A DNA stretch of 18,677 nt from Cytophagales bacterium (GCA_027317105.1 DAHVFH010000105.1:1-18677); one strand, 5' to 3'. Positions 6,923 to 14,339 are shown, counted from the first letter of the stretch. Notes: generated from the letters alone by a model not told the origin. Translations and numbers: made by a program.

Positions 6923-7146
6923 ACGGCAATGACCGGATGATCGAGCGTAAAGCTTACATACTTCAAAGCGGCATCAAAATCGGCCATTTCCAAATCGGGC
7001 AATTCTTCAAGGATTTGCTCGCGAGTTAGTCCTGCCGACAAAAGATCAATAATATCCGAGACACGGATTCTCATTCCCCTTATGCACGGCCGGCCACCGC
7101 ATTTTTCGAGGTCAACAGTAATTCGCTCCATCCATTTTGATTCCAT
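6919..7146 (-). CDS. DUF433 antitoxin (VapB-type partner of DUF5615)
   Basis: A 75-residue protein with the DUF433 pattern: ITVDLEKCGGRPCIRGMRIR (start of the domain), VSDIIDLLSAGLTREQILEE, then PDLEMADFDAALKY. This is a winged-helix-like DNA-binding fold, usual as the antitoxin of DUF5615 toxins, and is expected to repress its own operon. It appears intact. Translation could start at ATG 7146 or at the Met five codons later; the family domain begins just after either. Its stop overlaps the ATG of the original toxin frame (6919-6922). Confidence 0.88.
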   Translation of the reverse strand: MESKWMERITVDLEKCGGRPCIRGMRIRVSDIIDLLSAGLTREQILEELPDLEMADFDAALKYVSFTLDHPVIAV

Positions 7147-7336
7147 GAAGTAAAGTTAAAAAAAATCCGTAAGAGTTTTTTTGGTAAATTAAACGTGAGT
7201 TCGTGAGAAATGAAGTTAATTAACTATTCCAAAATAGATCTGGAATACTTTCATCTAAGGCTGGGATAGTTGAATTTTATTACCTTCAATCTCTTTCCTC
7301 ATTGTTTTACCACAGTCTATCATTATACTAACTAAA

Positions 7337-7750
7337 CTATCTAATACCAAACACCTCTTTCACGGCATCTTTCGCCAGTTGTTCGTCATCGGCTTCGGGT
7401 AGGCCACTCACGCCAAGCCCACCAATCACTTTGTTGTTTTGAATGATCGGAACACCACCACCAAAACCAGTAATCCGTTCATCGCCCCAAAAGGCAGGAT
7501 TGTCTTTGCCGCGCATTCGCTCGCCCATTTTGCTGGTTTCGGCACGATCGCTTGCAGAAGTGTACGCTTTATTCTGCGCAATCTTTGAGGCAGCCACGCT
7601 TGTTCCATCCATGCGAATGAACGCAATCAGTTCACATTCCGGACCACAAACCGAAACGGCAATACTTTTATTGTTTTTCTTCGCTTGCTGAACGCAGAAG
7701 TTGATCAACTGCTGGGCTTCATCTGAACTGACTTTTTCAATGGTGTACAT
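7337..7750 (-). CDS. GlcG/HbpS family (DUF336) haem-binding-type protein
   Basis: A 137-residue protein of the GlcG/HbpS family, small proteins with a profilin-like fold; HbpS of Streptomyces binds haem, while the role of most members is unknown. Seen in the sequence are AVSVCGPECELIAFIRMDG, then NKAYTSASDRAET, and the family's C-terminal glycine-rich segment ITGFGGGVPI with IGGLGVSG. It carries no signal peptide. The frame is open to a TTG at 7780, but ATG 7750 (MYTIEKVSSDEAQQLI) fits the family better. It follows the TerB-like gene by 31 bp and is the last gene of the purB group. No clear terminator was seen after it. Confidence 0.85.
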   Translation of the reverse strand: MYTIEKVSSDEAQQLINFCVQQAKKNNKSIAVSVCGPECELIAFIRMDGTSVAASKIAQNKAYTSASDRAETSKMGERMRGKDNPAFWGDERITGFGGGVPIIQNNKVIGGLGVSGLPEADDEQLAKDAVKEVFGIR

Positions 7751-7781
7751 TGGGTGAGTGGTTTTTAAGTTTTTTTGCAAA

Positions 7782-8129
7782 CTATTTCTGACGTCCCTCG
7801 CTGTCCTTAATAAATTGTTCCAATTCTTTTTTGGAAAAGCCCAGGCGATGGGCGACTAGGGTGATCAGATCAAGCTCTGATTTACTAAATTCGCCATCTA
7901 CTTTAGCGAAATTGATCATCTCTTCCAATTGCTGTTCGCGATCAACCATGTTTTGTGGGATGAGGTATACGTATTCATTGGCCTTGCTAAGCATCACATT
8001 CATTCGGTTCATGGGTATTCCCCGATCAAAAGCAATTTTTGAAAGTGCCACGCGCTCCGATTCTTGGATGGTTCCATCAGCAATGGACAGCGAAACTAAG
8101 TTACGAAAATGTTCAATAGCAGTTGTCAT
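7782..8129 (-). CDS. TerB-like (tellurite-resistance fold) protein
   Basis: A 115-residue cytoplasmic protein resembling the TerB/DjlA-type all-helical domain. It has two Asp-containing repeats typical of the fold: SIADGTIQESERVALSKIA (about residues 15-33) and FAKVDGEFSKSELDLITLVA (about 74-93). The name comes from the fold; a role in tellurite resistance should not be assumed, since no other ter genes are near. It lies 23 bp after purB and 31 bp before the GlcG-like gene, in the same direction. Confidence 0.72.
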   Translation of the reverse strand: MTTAIEHFRNLVSLSIADGTIQESERVALSKIAFDRGIPMNRMNVMLSKANEYVYLIPQNMVDREQQLEEMINFAKVDGEFSKSELDLITLVAHRLGFSKKELEQFIKDSEGRQK

Positions 8130-8152
8130 ATTAATAGTTTATGGATGTCAAT

Positions 8153-9499
8153 TTAAACAATCCCTACATAATTATAGGGTGTTATTTTCTTCAGGTGCTC
8201 TTTCAATTCTTTTTTGATTTCCAATCCATCAATAAAGTTTTGAATGGTTAGCTGCGTGATCTTTTCGTTTTTCCGGGTGAGTTCTTTTAGCGCTTCATAC
8301 GGATTGGGATAACCTTCTTTTCGTAAAATGGTTTGAATAGCTTCCGCCACAACCGCCCAGTTTTCTTCAAGGTCGTGGTCGATGGCCGCTTTGTTTAACT
8401 CTAATTTGTTAATGCCTTTAACCAGCGACTTCATCGCAATCCAGGTGTGCGCCATCGGTACGCCAATATTTCTAAGTACGGTGGAATCGGTGAGGTCGCG
8501 TTGTAGGCGGGAGATCGGAAGTTTCGCTGAGAGATGTTCAAACAGGGCGTTGGCCAAGCCTAAATTCCCTTCGGCATTTTCAAAGTCGATCGGGTTTACT
8601 TTGTGCGGCATCGCACTGCTACCAATTTCGCCCGCTTTGATTTTTTGTTTGAAATAACCCATCGAAACATATTGCCACACGTCCCTGCTGTAGTCGATGA
8701 GGATCGTGTTGATCCGTTTTAAATTATCAAACTGGGCAGCAAGATTATCGTAGTGTTCAATCTGCGTGGTAGGGTGGCTTCGCTCAAGACCTAAATACTT
8801 GCTCACAAAAAGATTTCCGAAACTGATCCAGTTAATTTCAGGATAAGCAACGTGGTGAGCGTTGAAGTTTCCGGTAGCTCCGCCAAATTTCGCTGAATGG
8901 GGAATAGTTATTAAAAGATCGAGTTGCTTCTTAATTCGGGTACTAAATACAGCAATCTCCTTTCCCAATCTGGTAGGAGAGGCGGGTTGGCCATGCGTTC
9001 GTGCCAGCATAGCAACGTCTTTCCATGTTTCAGATTGTGAATCAAGGAGCAAGATTAATTTATTCAGTTCCGGTAAAAATTGTTTTTCCAAAAATTCTTT
9101 CAGCAATAGTGGAGTGGCCGTGTTGTTGATATCTTGCGAGGTAAGGCCGAAGTGAATGAATTCTTTAAACGAGGATAATTCCAGGGTATCAAATTTTTCC
9201 TTTAAAAAATATTCGATGGCTTTCACATCGTGGTTGGTGGTTTTTTCAATTTCTTTGATTTTTAGGGCGTCCGCTTCGTTAAATTCCTGATAAATTTTCC
9301 GCAGATGATCTGCCTTAACTTTTGGGAAGGTTTTGAGTTCATTCAAGGGATATTCGCAGAGGGAAATGAAATATTCCACTTCGATCAAAATCCGGTAACG
9401 GATAAGGGCATATTCAGAGAAATAATTAGCAAGTGGTTTGGCGGTTTCAAAGTACCGTCCGTCAATGGGTGAAATTGCGGTGATTTGGTTCAATTGCAA
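8153..9499 (-). CDS. purB: Adenylosuccinate lyase
   Basis: Cleaves SAICAR to AICAR and adenylosuccinate to AMP in purine synthesis. At 448 residues it is normal for the E. coli-type PurB. Fumarase/lyase superfamily signatures are present: TSQDINNTA (120-128), RTHGQPASPT (167-176), and SSAMPHKVNPIDFENAEGN (294-312), which holds the flexible catalytic loop with Ser. The start is a TTG at 9499: MQLNQITAISPIDGRYF matches the family N-terminus, a TAA lies four codons upstream, and there is no nearby in-frame ATG. It heads a minus-strand group with the TerB-like and GlcG-like genes and is divergent from the reductase at 9661. Confidence 0.97.
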   Translation of the reverse strand: MQLNQITAISPIDGRYFETAKPLANYFSEYALIRYRILIEVEYFISLCEYPLNELKTFPKVKADHLRKIYQEFNEADALKIKEIEKTTNHDVKAIEYFLKEKFDTLELSSFKEFIHFGLTSQDINNTATPLLLKEFLEKQFLPELNKLILLLDSQSETWKDVAMLARTHGQPASPTRLGKEIAVFSTRIKKQLDLLITIPHSAKFGGATGNFNAHHVAYPEINWISFGNLFVSKYLGLERSHPTTQIEHYDNLAAQFDNLKRINTILIDYSRDVWQYVSMGYFKQKIKAGEIGSSAMPHKVNPIDFENAEGNLGLANALFEHLSAKLPISRLQRDLTDSTVLRNIGVPMAHTWIAMKSLVKGINKLELNKAAIDHDLEENWAVVAEAIQTILRKEGYPNPYEALKELTRKNEKITQLTIQNFIDGLEIKKELKEHLKKITPYNYVGIV

Positions 9500-9614
9500 A
9501 ACAAATGGGGTTTAAACCTTAAAATTAACAAAAGCGGGGCATGTGCCAATTTCAAGCTGTCAGGAGTTTTCTCTTTAATACTTGAGTTGGCTCAATTTTT
9601 ACAAACAAGAAGAT

Positions 9615-9622
9615 TAACTTTG
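9615..9622 (+). promoter_or_regulatory. -7 promoter element of the PaaE-type reductase gene
   Basis: TAACTTTG is an exact TAnnTTTG match, 38 nt before the ATG. A TTG at 9587-9589 could be the -33 element, but the 25-nt spacer is longer than usual. Confidence 0.55.
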
Positions 9623-9660
9623 CGGCTCGGTTTGTGTTTATAGTTTATTAAAACTGTGTT

Positions 9661-10779
9661 ATGGCTTTTGGATTATTTAAAAAGAGTGAGAAAAAAAAGG
9701 AACCCGTTGGGCCTCATTATCATGAGCTGACGGTAAAAGATATCGTAAAAGAAACGAAGGATTCTATTTCGCTTCACTTTGAGCATCCGGCTAGTGGAAA
9801 ACTCAACTACAAATCAGGTCAATTTTTAACCTTGATTACTACCGTTGATGGAAAGGAAGTGCGTAGGGCTTATTCTATTTGCTCGTCTCCTTTTATTGAC
9901 GACCATCTCACGGTGATGGTAAAGCGGGTAGACAATGGGCTGATGAGCAATTGGATTCCCGATCATCTAAAGAAAGGGGATAAAATGAAGGTACTTGAGC
10001 CCATGGGGCAGTTTACCACTGAATATGCGCAAGACAAGAAAAGACATTTGGTCATGTTTGCGGGCGGAAGTGGCATCACGCCAATCATGTCGCTCATGAA
10101 GAGCTTGATTTCGCAAGAACCCGATAGTATCTGTTCATTGATTTACGCGAATCGCGATATTGACAGCATCATTTTTAAGAATGAGTTAGACAAGTGGCAA
10201 ACGGAATTCGAAGGCCGCGTGCATGTGATCCACATTCTTGATAATGCACCCATGAATTGGCAAGGCTACTCCGGCCTACTTAACAAGGAGATGCTGGAAA
10301 AACTCTTCGAGCGCATTCCAGATTGGGGACTGGATAAAACCACGTACCTCATGTGCGGTCCGGAAGGGATGATGAAAAATGTGGATACTTTATTAACAGA
10401 ACATCATATTCCAAAGGAGAAAATTTTCAAGGAAAGTTTTGTGACGGGGGTTATTGATAAAGATAAAAAAGACGAGCAAAAAGCGGCTGTGAAAAGTGGC
10501 AACACGGCTCATGAAGTGACTGTTCGCTATGATGGCCAGGAATATAAGTTTGTGGTGGAACCAAACCGGGCCATTCTGGAAACGGCTTTGGATTTGGGAA
10601 TCGATTTGCCCTATTCTTGCCAAAGCGGACTTTGTACCGCTTGCCGTGGTCGCGCGCTTTCAGGTAAAGTAAAACTGGACGAAGAAGAGGGCTTATCGCA
10701 ATCCGAGCGTGCGGAAGGCTATGTGTTAACCTGTGTCGGCCACCCGATTACCGATGACGTGGTGATAGAGATCGGCTAA
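9661..10779 (+). CDS. PaaE-type ferredoxin--NAD(P)H reductase with C-terminal 2Fe-2S domain
   Basis: A 372-residue electron-transfer protein that passes electrons from NAD(P)H through FAD to a 2Fe-2S cluster. The domains in order are an FAD-binding barrel (about 20-125; RRAYSICSSP at 68-77), an NAD(P)-binding domain (about 128-250; FAGGSGITP at 133-141 and CGPEGMM at 232-238), a charged linker (265-282), and a plant-type ferredoxin domain (285-372) with ligands C320, C325, C328 and C358. The layout equals PaaE of phenylacetyl-CoA epoxidase. No paaABCD genes are nearby, so the partner oxygenase or other acceptor is unknown, and a general ferredoxin-reductase role is equally possible. It has its own promoter, and its stop codon overlaps that of the convergent higA. 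Confidence 0.9.
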   Translation: MAFGLFKKSEKKKEPVGPHYHELTVKDIVKETKDSISLHFEHPASGKLNYKSGQFLTLITTVDGKEVRRAYSICSSPFIDDHLTVMVKRVDNGLMSNWIPDHLKKGDKMKVLEPMGQFTTEYAQDKKRHLVMFAGGSGITPIMSLMKSLISQEPDSICSLIYANRDIDSIIFKNELDKWQTEFEGRVHVIHILDNAPMNWQGYSGLLNKEMLEKLFERIPDWGLDKTTYLMCGPEGMMKNVDTLLTEHHIPKEKIFKESFVTGVIDKDKKDEQKAAVKSGNTAHEVTVRYDGQEYKFVVEPNRAILETALDLGIDLPYSCQSGLCTACRGRALSGKVKLDEEEGLSQSERAEGYVLTCVGHPITDDVVIEIG

Positions 10780-11144
10780 GCTGACAACTTATATTCTTGT
10801 ATCAAGACAGAATGAGGCAAGTTCAACTTTTTATGAAGGTTTCTGATCATCGCTAAACTAAGCTTTCTTTTTCTGTTCAGTACTTCGGATACTTTTCCTT
10901 TTTCTCCCGAAATCCCAATTAAGTCATTTTGTTTAAACCCCATTTCTTCCATTCTTATTTTGATTGCCTCCACGGGGTCGGGTTCACCAATTGGATATTT
11001 TTCATTCTCGTAACTATCAATCAATAATGTAAGAATTTCAGCTTCATCACCTTGTTCTGAGTTTACTGGTGAGTCAAAGATTTCTTCCAACCTTCTAAGT
11101 GCTGTTTTATAATCTTTTTGGGTTTTAATCGGTTTTAATTTCAT
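10776..11144 (-). CDS. higA: HigA-type antitoxin with helix-turn-helix
   Basis: A 122-residue antitoxin. The N-terminal part (residues 1-60, KPIKTQKDYKTALRRLEEIF and an acidic stretch) is the toxin-binding region typical of this HigA group. Residues 65-110 form a Cro/C1-type HTH: IRMEEMGFKQNDLIGISGEK, then KVSEVLNRKRKLSLAMIRNL. It should bind the operon promoter and neutralise HigB. Its ATG overlaps the higB TGA as ATGA. Its TAG overlaps the TAA of the convergent reductase gene, so there is no room for a terminator between them. The gene looks intact although its toxin partner seems damaged. Confidence 0.9.
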   Translation of the reverse strand: MKLKPIKTQKDYKTALRRLEEIFDSPVNSEQGDEAEILTLLIDSYENEKYPIGEPDPVEAIKIRMEEMGFKQNDLIGISGEKGKVSEVLNRKRKLSLAMIRNLHKKLNLPHSVLIQEYKLSA

Positions 11145-11359
11145 AATAGGTCAAATGTTTTAGCATCTATTTTGTCATATTCTCGATGAGAGCCAATAAA
11201 TCTGATAAATGCCCAACTTCGTTCAAAATTAAATTTCACAACATGACCTCCAATCAGAATTTTTTTTGCTGTTTTGTGCCAGGTCTTTAAGTGCTGCTTA
11301 CAATCGGGATGCTTTTCCCAAAATAATCGCAACGTACTTTTAGCCAAAATTCTTTTCAC
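11141..11359 (-). CDS. higB: HigB-type toxin, apparently with an internal in-frame deletion
   Basis: Only 72 residues. The N-terminal part (MKRILAKSTLRLFWEKHPDC, then KQHLKTWHK) and C-terminal part (WAFIRFIGSHREYDKIDAKT) are clear matches to the PF09907 HigB toxin family, whose members are about 95-105 residues as I recall them. The central segment, normally holding a hydrophobic strand with a VFNI-GN-YRLV-like pattern, is largely absent: TAKK is followed directly by ILIGGHVVKFNFE. I infer the loss of roughly 25-35 residues in frame. The family are ribosome-associated mRNA nucleases; this copy may be inactive or altered. The start is a GTG at 11359, fixed by the family N-terminus. It overlaps higA as ATGA. 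Confidence 0.78.
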   Translation of the reverse strand: MKRILAKSTLRLFWEKHPDCKQHLKTWHKTAKKILIGGHVVKFNFERSWAFIRFIGSHREYDKIDAKTFDLL

Positions 11360-11366
11360 TGCTCAA

Positions 11367-11374
11367 CAAAGATA
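11367..11374 (-). promoter_or_regulatory. -7 promoter element of higBA
   Basis: TATCTTTG lies 7 nt before the higB GTG, the same octamer as at the RelE/ParE module. The transcript would have a leader of only a few nucleotides. No TTTG -33 element is found at 17-23 nt spacing. Confidence 0.45.
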
Positions 11375-11398
11375 AACGAATGGTTCCCAAAAAGGAAA

Positions 11399-12916
11399 CT
11401 ATTTTGGTTGGACTTTTGTAAACCCCATCCCCTCAAACTCCACCTTTTGAACCTTGCCGTTTATTTCCAAAATAAAATTGGCCACGGCTTTTCCATACCA
11501 ATCTTTTTCATACGGGCCGCGGAACGTGTTGTAGTGCCAGTGCTGTAGCGATGCTTTTTCAAAGTTATTGATATTAACCGTCAGGTTGTTTTCACTTAGC
11601 GTGATTTGGAGATCACCGTACAACGGGTCGGTGTATTTTCCGGTATAATCCACTAAAGGAAGAGACGGTGATGTATTTAAAACACGCTTCGCCTCAAAAT
11701 CTTTCAACTCTTTTTCGTTTTTAGCTTTGATGTCTGTATACAAGGGCAAAAATTTCTGGCTCCAATCGGTTGTTCCGCCCAAAGCAAAAACATCAAAAGC
11801 TTTGTAGACCAAAGCGTGGCGTACTTCGGCATGATCGAAATTTCCGAAAACGTAAATCCCCAACTTTTGATCGGGCAACTGGGCATGCATGGCCGTAAGC
11901 CCAGAAAGGCTTCCGGTGTGGTAGTTGATCTTCTCTCCTTTGTAGTCGTGCTGAAACCATCCAAACCCATAAGTTGTCCAGTTGGGTTTAATGATTTTCA
12001 TGGTTGGATAAAATTCATTTGCAGGAACAAGTACAGTAGGTTTGAACATTTCAGCCCACGTGGTAGGTTTTAACAACCGACCTCCTGCGTATTTACTGCT
12101 GTCAAGCATGCAGGCCATCCATTTTCCCATGTCGTCAATAGAAGACCATACGGATCCTGCAGGCCCTATTTCATCGTCTTTGGTGTAGCCGATGGCTTTA
12201 ATCTTTTTATCAACTTCATCGTGAGGTTTTACGCGATTATTGTCTTTGATGTACTTTGACTTTGGTGCCGTACGCGTCATGCCAAGCGGTGTAAATATCC
12301 TTTCTTGAATGAACACCTCCCACGGTTTGCCGCTCACTTTTTCAATCACCTGACCGGCTGCCACATAAAATACATTTTGATAGATGAAACTTGCACGAAG
12401 CGAGTAGCTGGGTTTTGCGAGCCGCATTCGGTTAAGTATTTCCTTTGCGGGCACGTCCATCATGGCCCATAAAAAATCGGTATTGCCTACGCCACTGCTG
12501 TGGGTCAATAGATCACGGATACGAAGTTCTCGGGTAACAGCCGGATCGTACAACTGATATTCAGGCAAATGGGTAATGACCAAATCGTCCCATTTTAACT
12601 TCCCTTCGTCCACCAACATTCCAAGGCAAGTAACCGTCATGGCCTTGGTGGTAGAAGCGCAGGCGAAAAGAGTTTCAGTATCTACTTCGTCTTCTTTGCC
12701 TATTTCGCGAACGCCATAGCCTTTTTTGAATATCACTTTTCCATCTTTAACCAAAGCCACGGCCATTCCGGGAGCGCGCCAATCAACTCTCGCTTTCTCG
12801 ATGTAGGCATCGAAATCTTTCAGTTTTTGTTCCTGAAGTTTTTGTTCCTTCGATTGGGCAAACAATGAAACACTGAAAATAAGTGAACAAAAGATAGTGT
12901 TAATTGAAATTTTCAT
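11399..12916 (-). CDS. Exported serine hydrolase, class-C beta-lactamase/penicillin-binding fold, with C-terminal extension
   Basis: A 505-residue secreted enzyme. Residues 1-20 (MKISINTIFCSLIFSVSLFA) are a Sec signal peptide ending FA-Q. The catalytic domain (about 35-390) has the motifs of the family: S88-T-T-K91 (nucleophile and base), Y179-Q-N181, and H333-T-G335 in place of KTG. The last 100 or so residues (PSLPLVDYTGKYTDPLYGDL onward) look like the DUF3471-type domain often attached to these hydrolases. Family activities include peptidase, esterase and beta-lactamase; nothing here picks one. It follows the lipoprotein paralogue by 6 bp, so the two are probably in one operon. A short KEQKLQEQKL repeat follows the signal peptide. 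Confidence 0.92.
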   Translation of the reverse strand: MKISINTIFCSLIFSVSLFAQSKEQKLQEQKLKDFDAYIEKARVDWRAPGMAVALVKDGKVIFKKGYGVREIGKEDEVDTETLFACASTTKAMTVTCLGMLVDEGKLKWDDLVITHLPEYQLYDPAVTRELRIRDLLTHSSGVGNTDFLWAMMDVPAKEILNRMRLAKPSYSLRASFIYQNVFYVAAGQVIEKVSGKPWEVFIQERIFTPLGMTRTAPKSKYIKDNNRVKPHDEVDKKIKAIGYTKDDEIGPAGSVWSSIDDMGKWMACMLDSSKYAGGRLLKPTTWAEMFKPTVLVPANEFYPTMKIIKPNWTTYGFGWFQHDYKGEKINYHTGSLSGLTAMHAQLPDQKLGIYVFGNFDHAEVRHALVYKAFDVFALGGTTDWSQKFLPLYTDIKAKNEKELKDFEAKRVLNTSPSLPLVDYTGKYTDPLYGDLQITLSENNLTVNINNFEKASLQHWHYNTFRGPYEKDWYGKAVANFILEINGKVQKVEFEGMGFTKVQPK

Positions 12917-12922
12917 CGGTAG

Positions 12923-14026
12923 TTAGAAGGATTTAAGTGGATGAGAAAGATGGACGTTTAATATGGAAAGGGTTTTTTTTCTGAATTCTTCTCTCGGGTA
13001 AGGTCGATTGCAAAGGATCACAAAAAAGATTTCTTTTTCAGGAATACTTACATAGTCGGCAAGAAAACCGCCTTGACTGCCGGTGTGCGAAACGATTTTT
13101 AAACTATCTGATGTTTGGCCGATGAACCAACTGTAACCAATAAATGCTGGCATGCTGTCCCTCCATGGATAGTAGTGCATGATTGATCGCGAATGTTCCA
13201 CCAAATCCTTTTTTAAAATTTCCCCATGCTGCAAAGCCATTTCGTAATTGGCCAGTTCTTCTACCGAACTCCAAACGCCACCATTTCCTGCGGCTGCAAA
13301 AGTGGGTTCTTCGCCATAATCTTTTTCAACAAACGAGCTTCCTGATTTTAGATAGCCGTGTGCCACATCGGTTTCAGGATATGAACCATCAGTGATTTTG
13401 CTGGTTGGCATGTTCGCTGGCACAAAGATTTTTTCTTTCACCACTTCTTGCCATTTCTTTCCCGATACTTTTTCAATAATTAGGGCCAATCCGTTGAAAG
13501 CTGGATTGGAATATTCGAAACGTGTGCCCGGCTCAAAAAGGAGAGAGTCATTTTGTTCGATGGGATTCCAATTTTCCTGATCTTTAGCAGTGAGCAAATA
13601 AAGGCTATCGAGTAAGGCTCTTCGGTTGTCGGGCAATCCGGACGTATGGGTAAGCAAATGATGAAGCTTTACCTGTTTGGCGATCTGGGGATATTTGAAA
13701 TTTGGAAAATATTGGAAGAGGCTATCGTTAACATTTAACTTACCATCTCCGGCTAATAAAAGGATTGTATTGGAAACAAATGTTTTTGAGATTGATCCCA
13801 CGTTGAACAAGGTTGTCGGTGTGATTTTTTCTTTCGTGTTGAGATCAGAAATTCCGTAGCCTTTTTTTAGAATTACTCTTCCACCTTGCATGACCAGCAC
13901 CGCTCCCCCGGGTTCATTATCCTTAAATTCTTGAGCAAAGAGTTGATCAATTTGATTGGCAGGCAGTTTGGTTTTAGATGAGCAACCACTTAAGAAAACC
14001 AACAAGAGCGTGGAAAGCCGATTCAT
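12923..14026 (-). CDS. Serine hydrolase lipoprotein (class-C beta-lactamase fold)
   Basis: A 367-residue lipoprotein. The frame is open to 14338, but the true start is ATG 14026: it gives a lipoprotein signal peptide MNRLSTLLLVFLSGC with lipobox LSGC (Cys15), and overlaps the stop of the upstream membrane-protein gene as ATGA. Catalytic motifs are S78-I-S-K81, Y172-S-N174 and H314-T-G316. It lacks the C-terminal extension of the neighbouring paralogue. The protein should be anchored in the envelope, facing the periplasm or the outer surface. Substrate unknown; a role in peptidoglycan or peptide cleavage is possible but unproven. Confidence 0.9.
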   Translation of the reverse strand: MNRLSTLLLVFLSGCSSKTKLPANQIDQLFAQEFKDNEPGGAVLVMQGGRVILKKGYGISDLNTKEKITPTTLFNVGSISKTFVSNTILLLAGDGKLNVNDSLFQYFPNFKYPQIAKQVKLHHLLTHTSGLPDNRRALLDSLYLLTAKDQENWNPIEQNDSLLFEPGTRFEYSNPAFNGLALIIEKVSGKKWQEVVKEKIFVPANMPTSKITDGSYPETDVAHGYLKSGSSFVEKDYGEEPTFAAAGNGGVWSSVEELANYEMALQHGEILKKDLVEHSRSIMHYYPWRDSMPAFIGYSWFIGQTSDSLKIVSHTGSQGGFLADYVSIPEKEIFFVILCNRPYPREEFRKKTLSILNVHLSHPLKSF

Positions 14027-14280
14027 AGAATTGATTTTTTTGTTTTCCTGGCGAGTTGGAAGATCGCAAGAGTGGCTATTATTACCCATACCACATTGAT
14101 GAATGCGGAAGGATAGGCGCTGTAATAAATAGTGTTGATGATCAGGAATATCCCACCGGTAAGGTTGAGCAATTGAAACAAAAGCGAATCGGATTTTATC
14201 TTTTGGTAGCTGTTCAATCCGTAGGCGGCAATTACTTCCATTGAGCCAATCCAGCCGATGATGTCGATTAATAATTTCAT
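14023..14280 (-). CDS. Small integral membrane protein, CBU_0592-like
   Basis: An 85-residue protein with three likely membrane segments: about residues 4-22 (IDIIGWIGSMEVIAAYGL), 33-50 (LLFQLLNLTGGIFLIINT) and 57-77 (PSAFINVVWVIIATLAIFQL). The pattern GW-G, AYGLNS, LLNL-GG, IN-YY, PSA--NVVW is that of the CBU_0592-type small membrane proteins, whose function is unknown. It overlaps the lipoprotein hydrolase start by four bases and is the first gene of that group. A bulged inverted repeat lies just upstream (14300-14339). Confidence 0.8.
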   Translation of the reverse strand: MKLLIDIIGWIGSMEVIAAYGLNSYQKIKSDSLLFQLLNLTGGIFLIINTIYYSAYPSAFINVVWVIIATLAIFQLARKTKKSIL

Positions 14281-14299
14281 CCCCGAAGATAACGGGATT

Positions 14300-14339
14300 T
14301 TTGGAACACGTTGGTCTTAATAAAATAAGACGTTCCAAA
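14300..14339. repeat. Bulged inverted repeat between the glnA group and the membrane-protein/hydrolase operon
   Basis: Two nested pairs of arms are visible: TTTGGAAC (14300-14307) with GTTCCAAA (14332-14339), and GTCTTA (14314-14319) with TAAGAC (14326-14331). They form a 14-bp stem with a 6-nt bulge on one side and an ATAAAA loop. It lacks a T-run typical of an intrinsic terminator on the minus strand. It could still end the glnA transcript or act as an operator for the next operon. Confidence 0.6.

Noticed and set aside
7151..7158. TAACTTTA on the minus strand as a -7 element for the DUF433 gene
   Set aside because: The last base breaks the TAnnTTTG consensus and no -33 element is visible; in AT-rich DNA this is expected by chance.
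7225..7247. Inverted repeat TATTCCA/TGGAATA with a 9-nt loop after the GlcG-like gene's downstream region
   Set aside because: Only 7 bp and AT-rich, with no T-run. It is 90 bp or more from the nearest gene ends, so calling it a terminator or operator is not justified.
7782..8129. Tellurite resistance function for the TerB-like gene
   Set aside because: Only the fold name points to it; there are no other ter genes and the family is broad, so I kept it as a fold-level call.
11375..11400. Short hairpin GTTTCC/GGGAAC as terminator of the 505-residue serine hydrolase gene
   Set aside because: The stem is six pairs including a G-U and lies just upstream of the higB promoter element, with no T-run after it; too weak to call.
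14027..14338. Extended N-terminus (104 residues) of the lipoprotein serine hydrolase frame
   Set aside because: It would hide the lipoprotein signal peptide inside the protein and overlaps the small membrane-protein gene in another frame; it is a non-coding extension.
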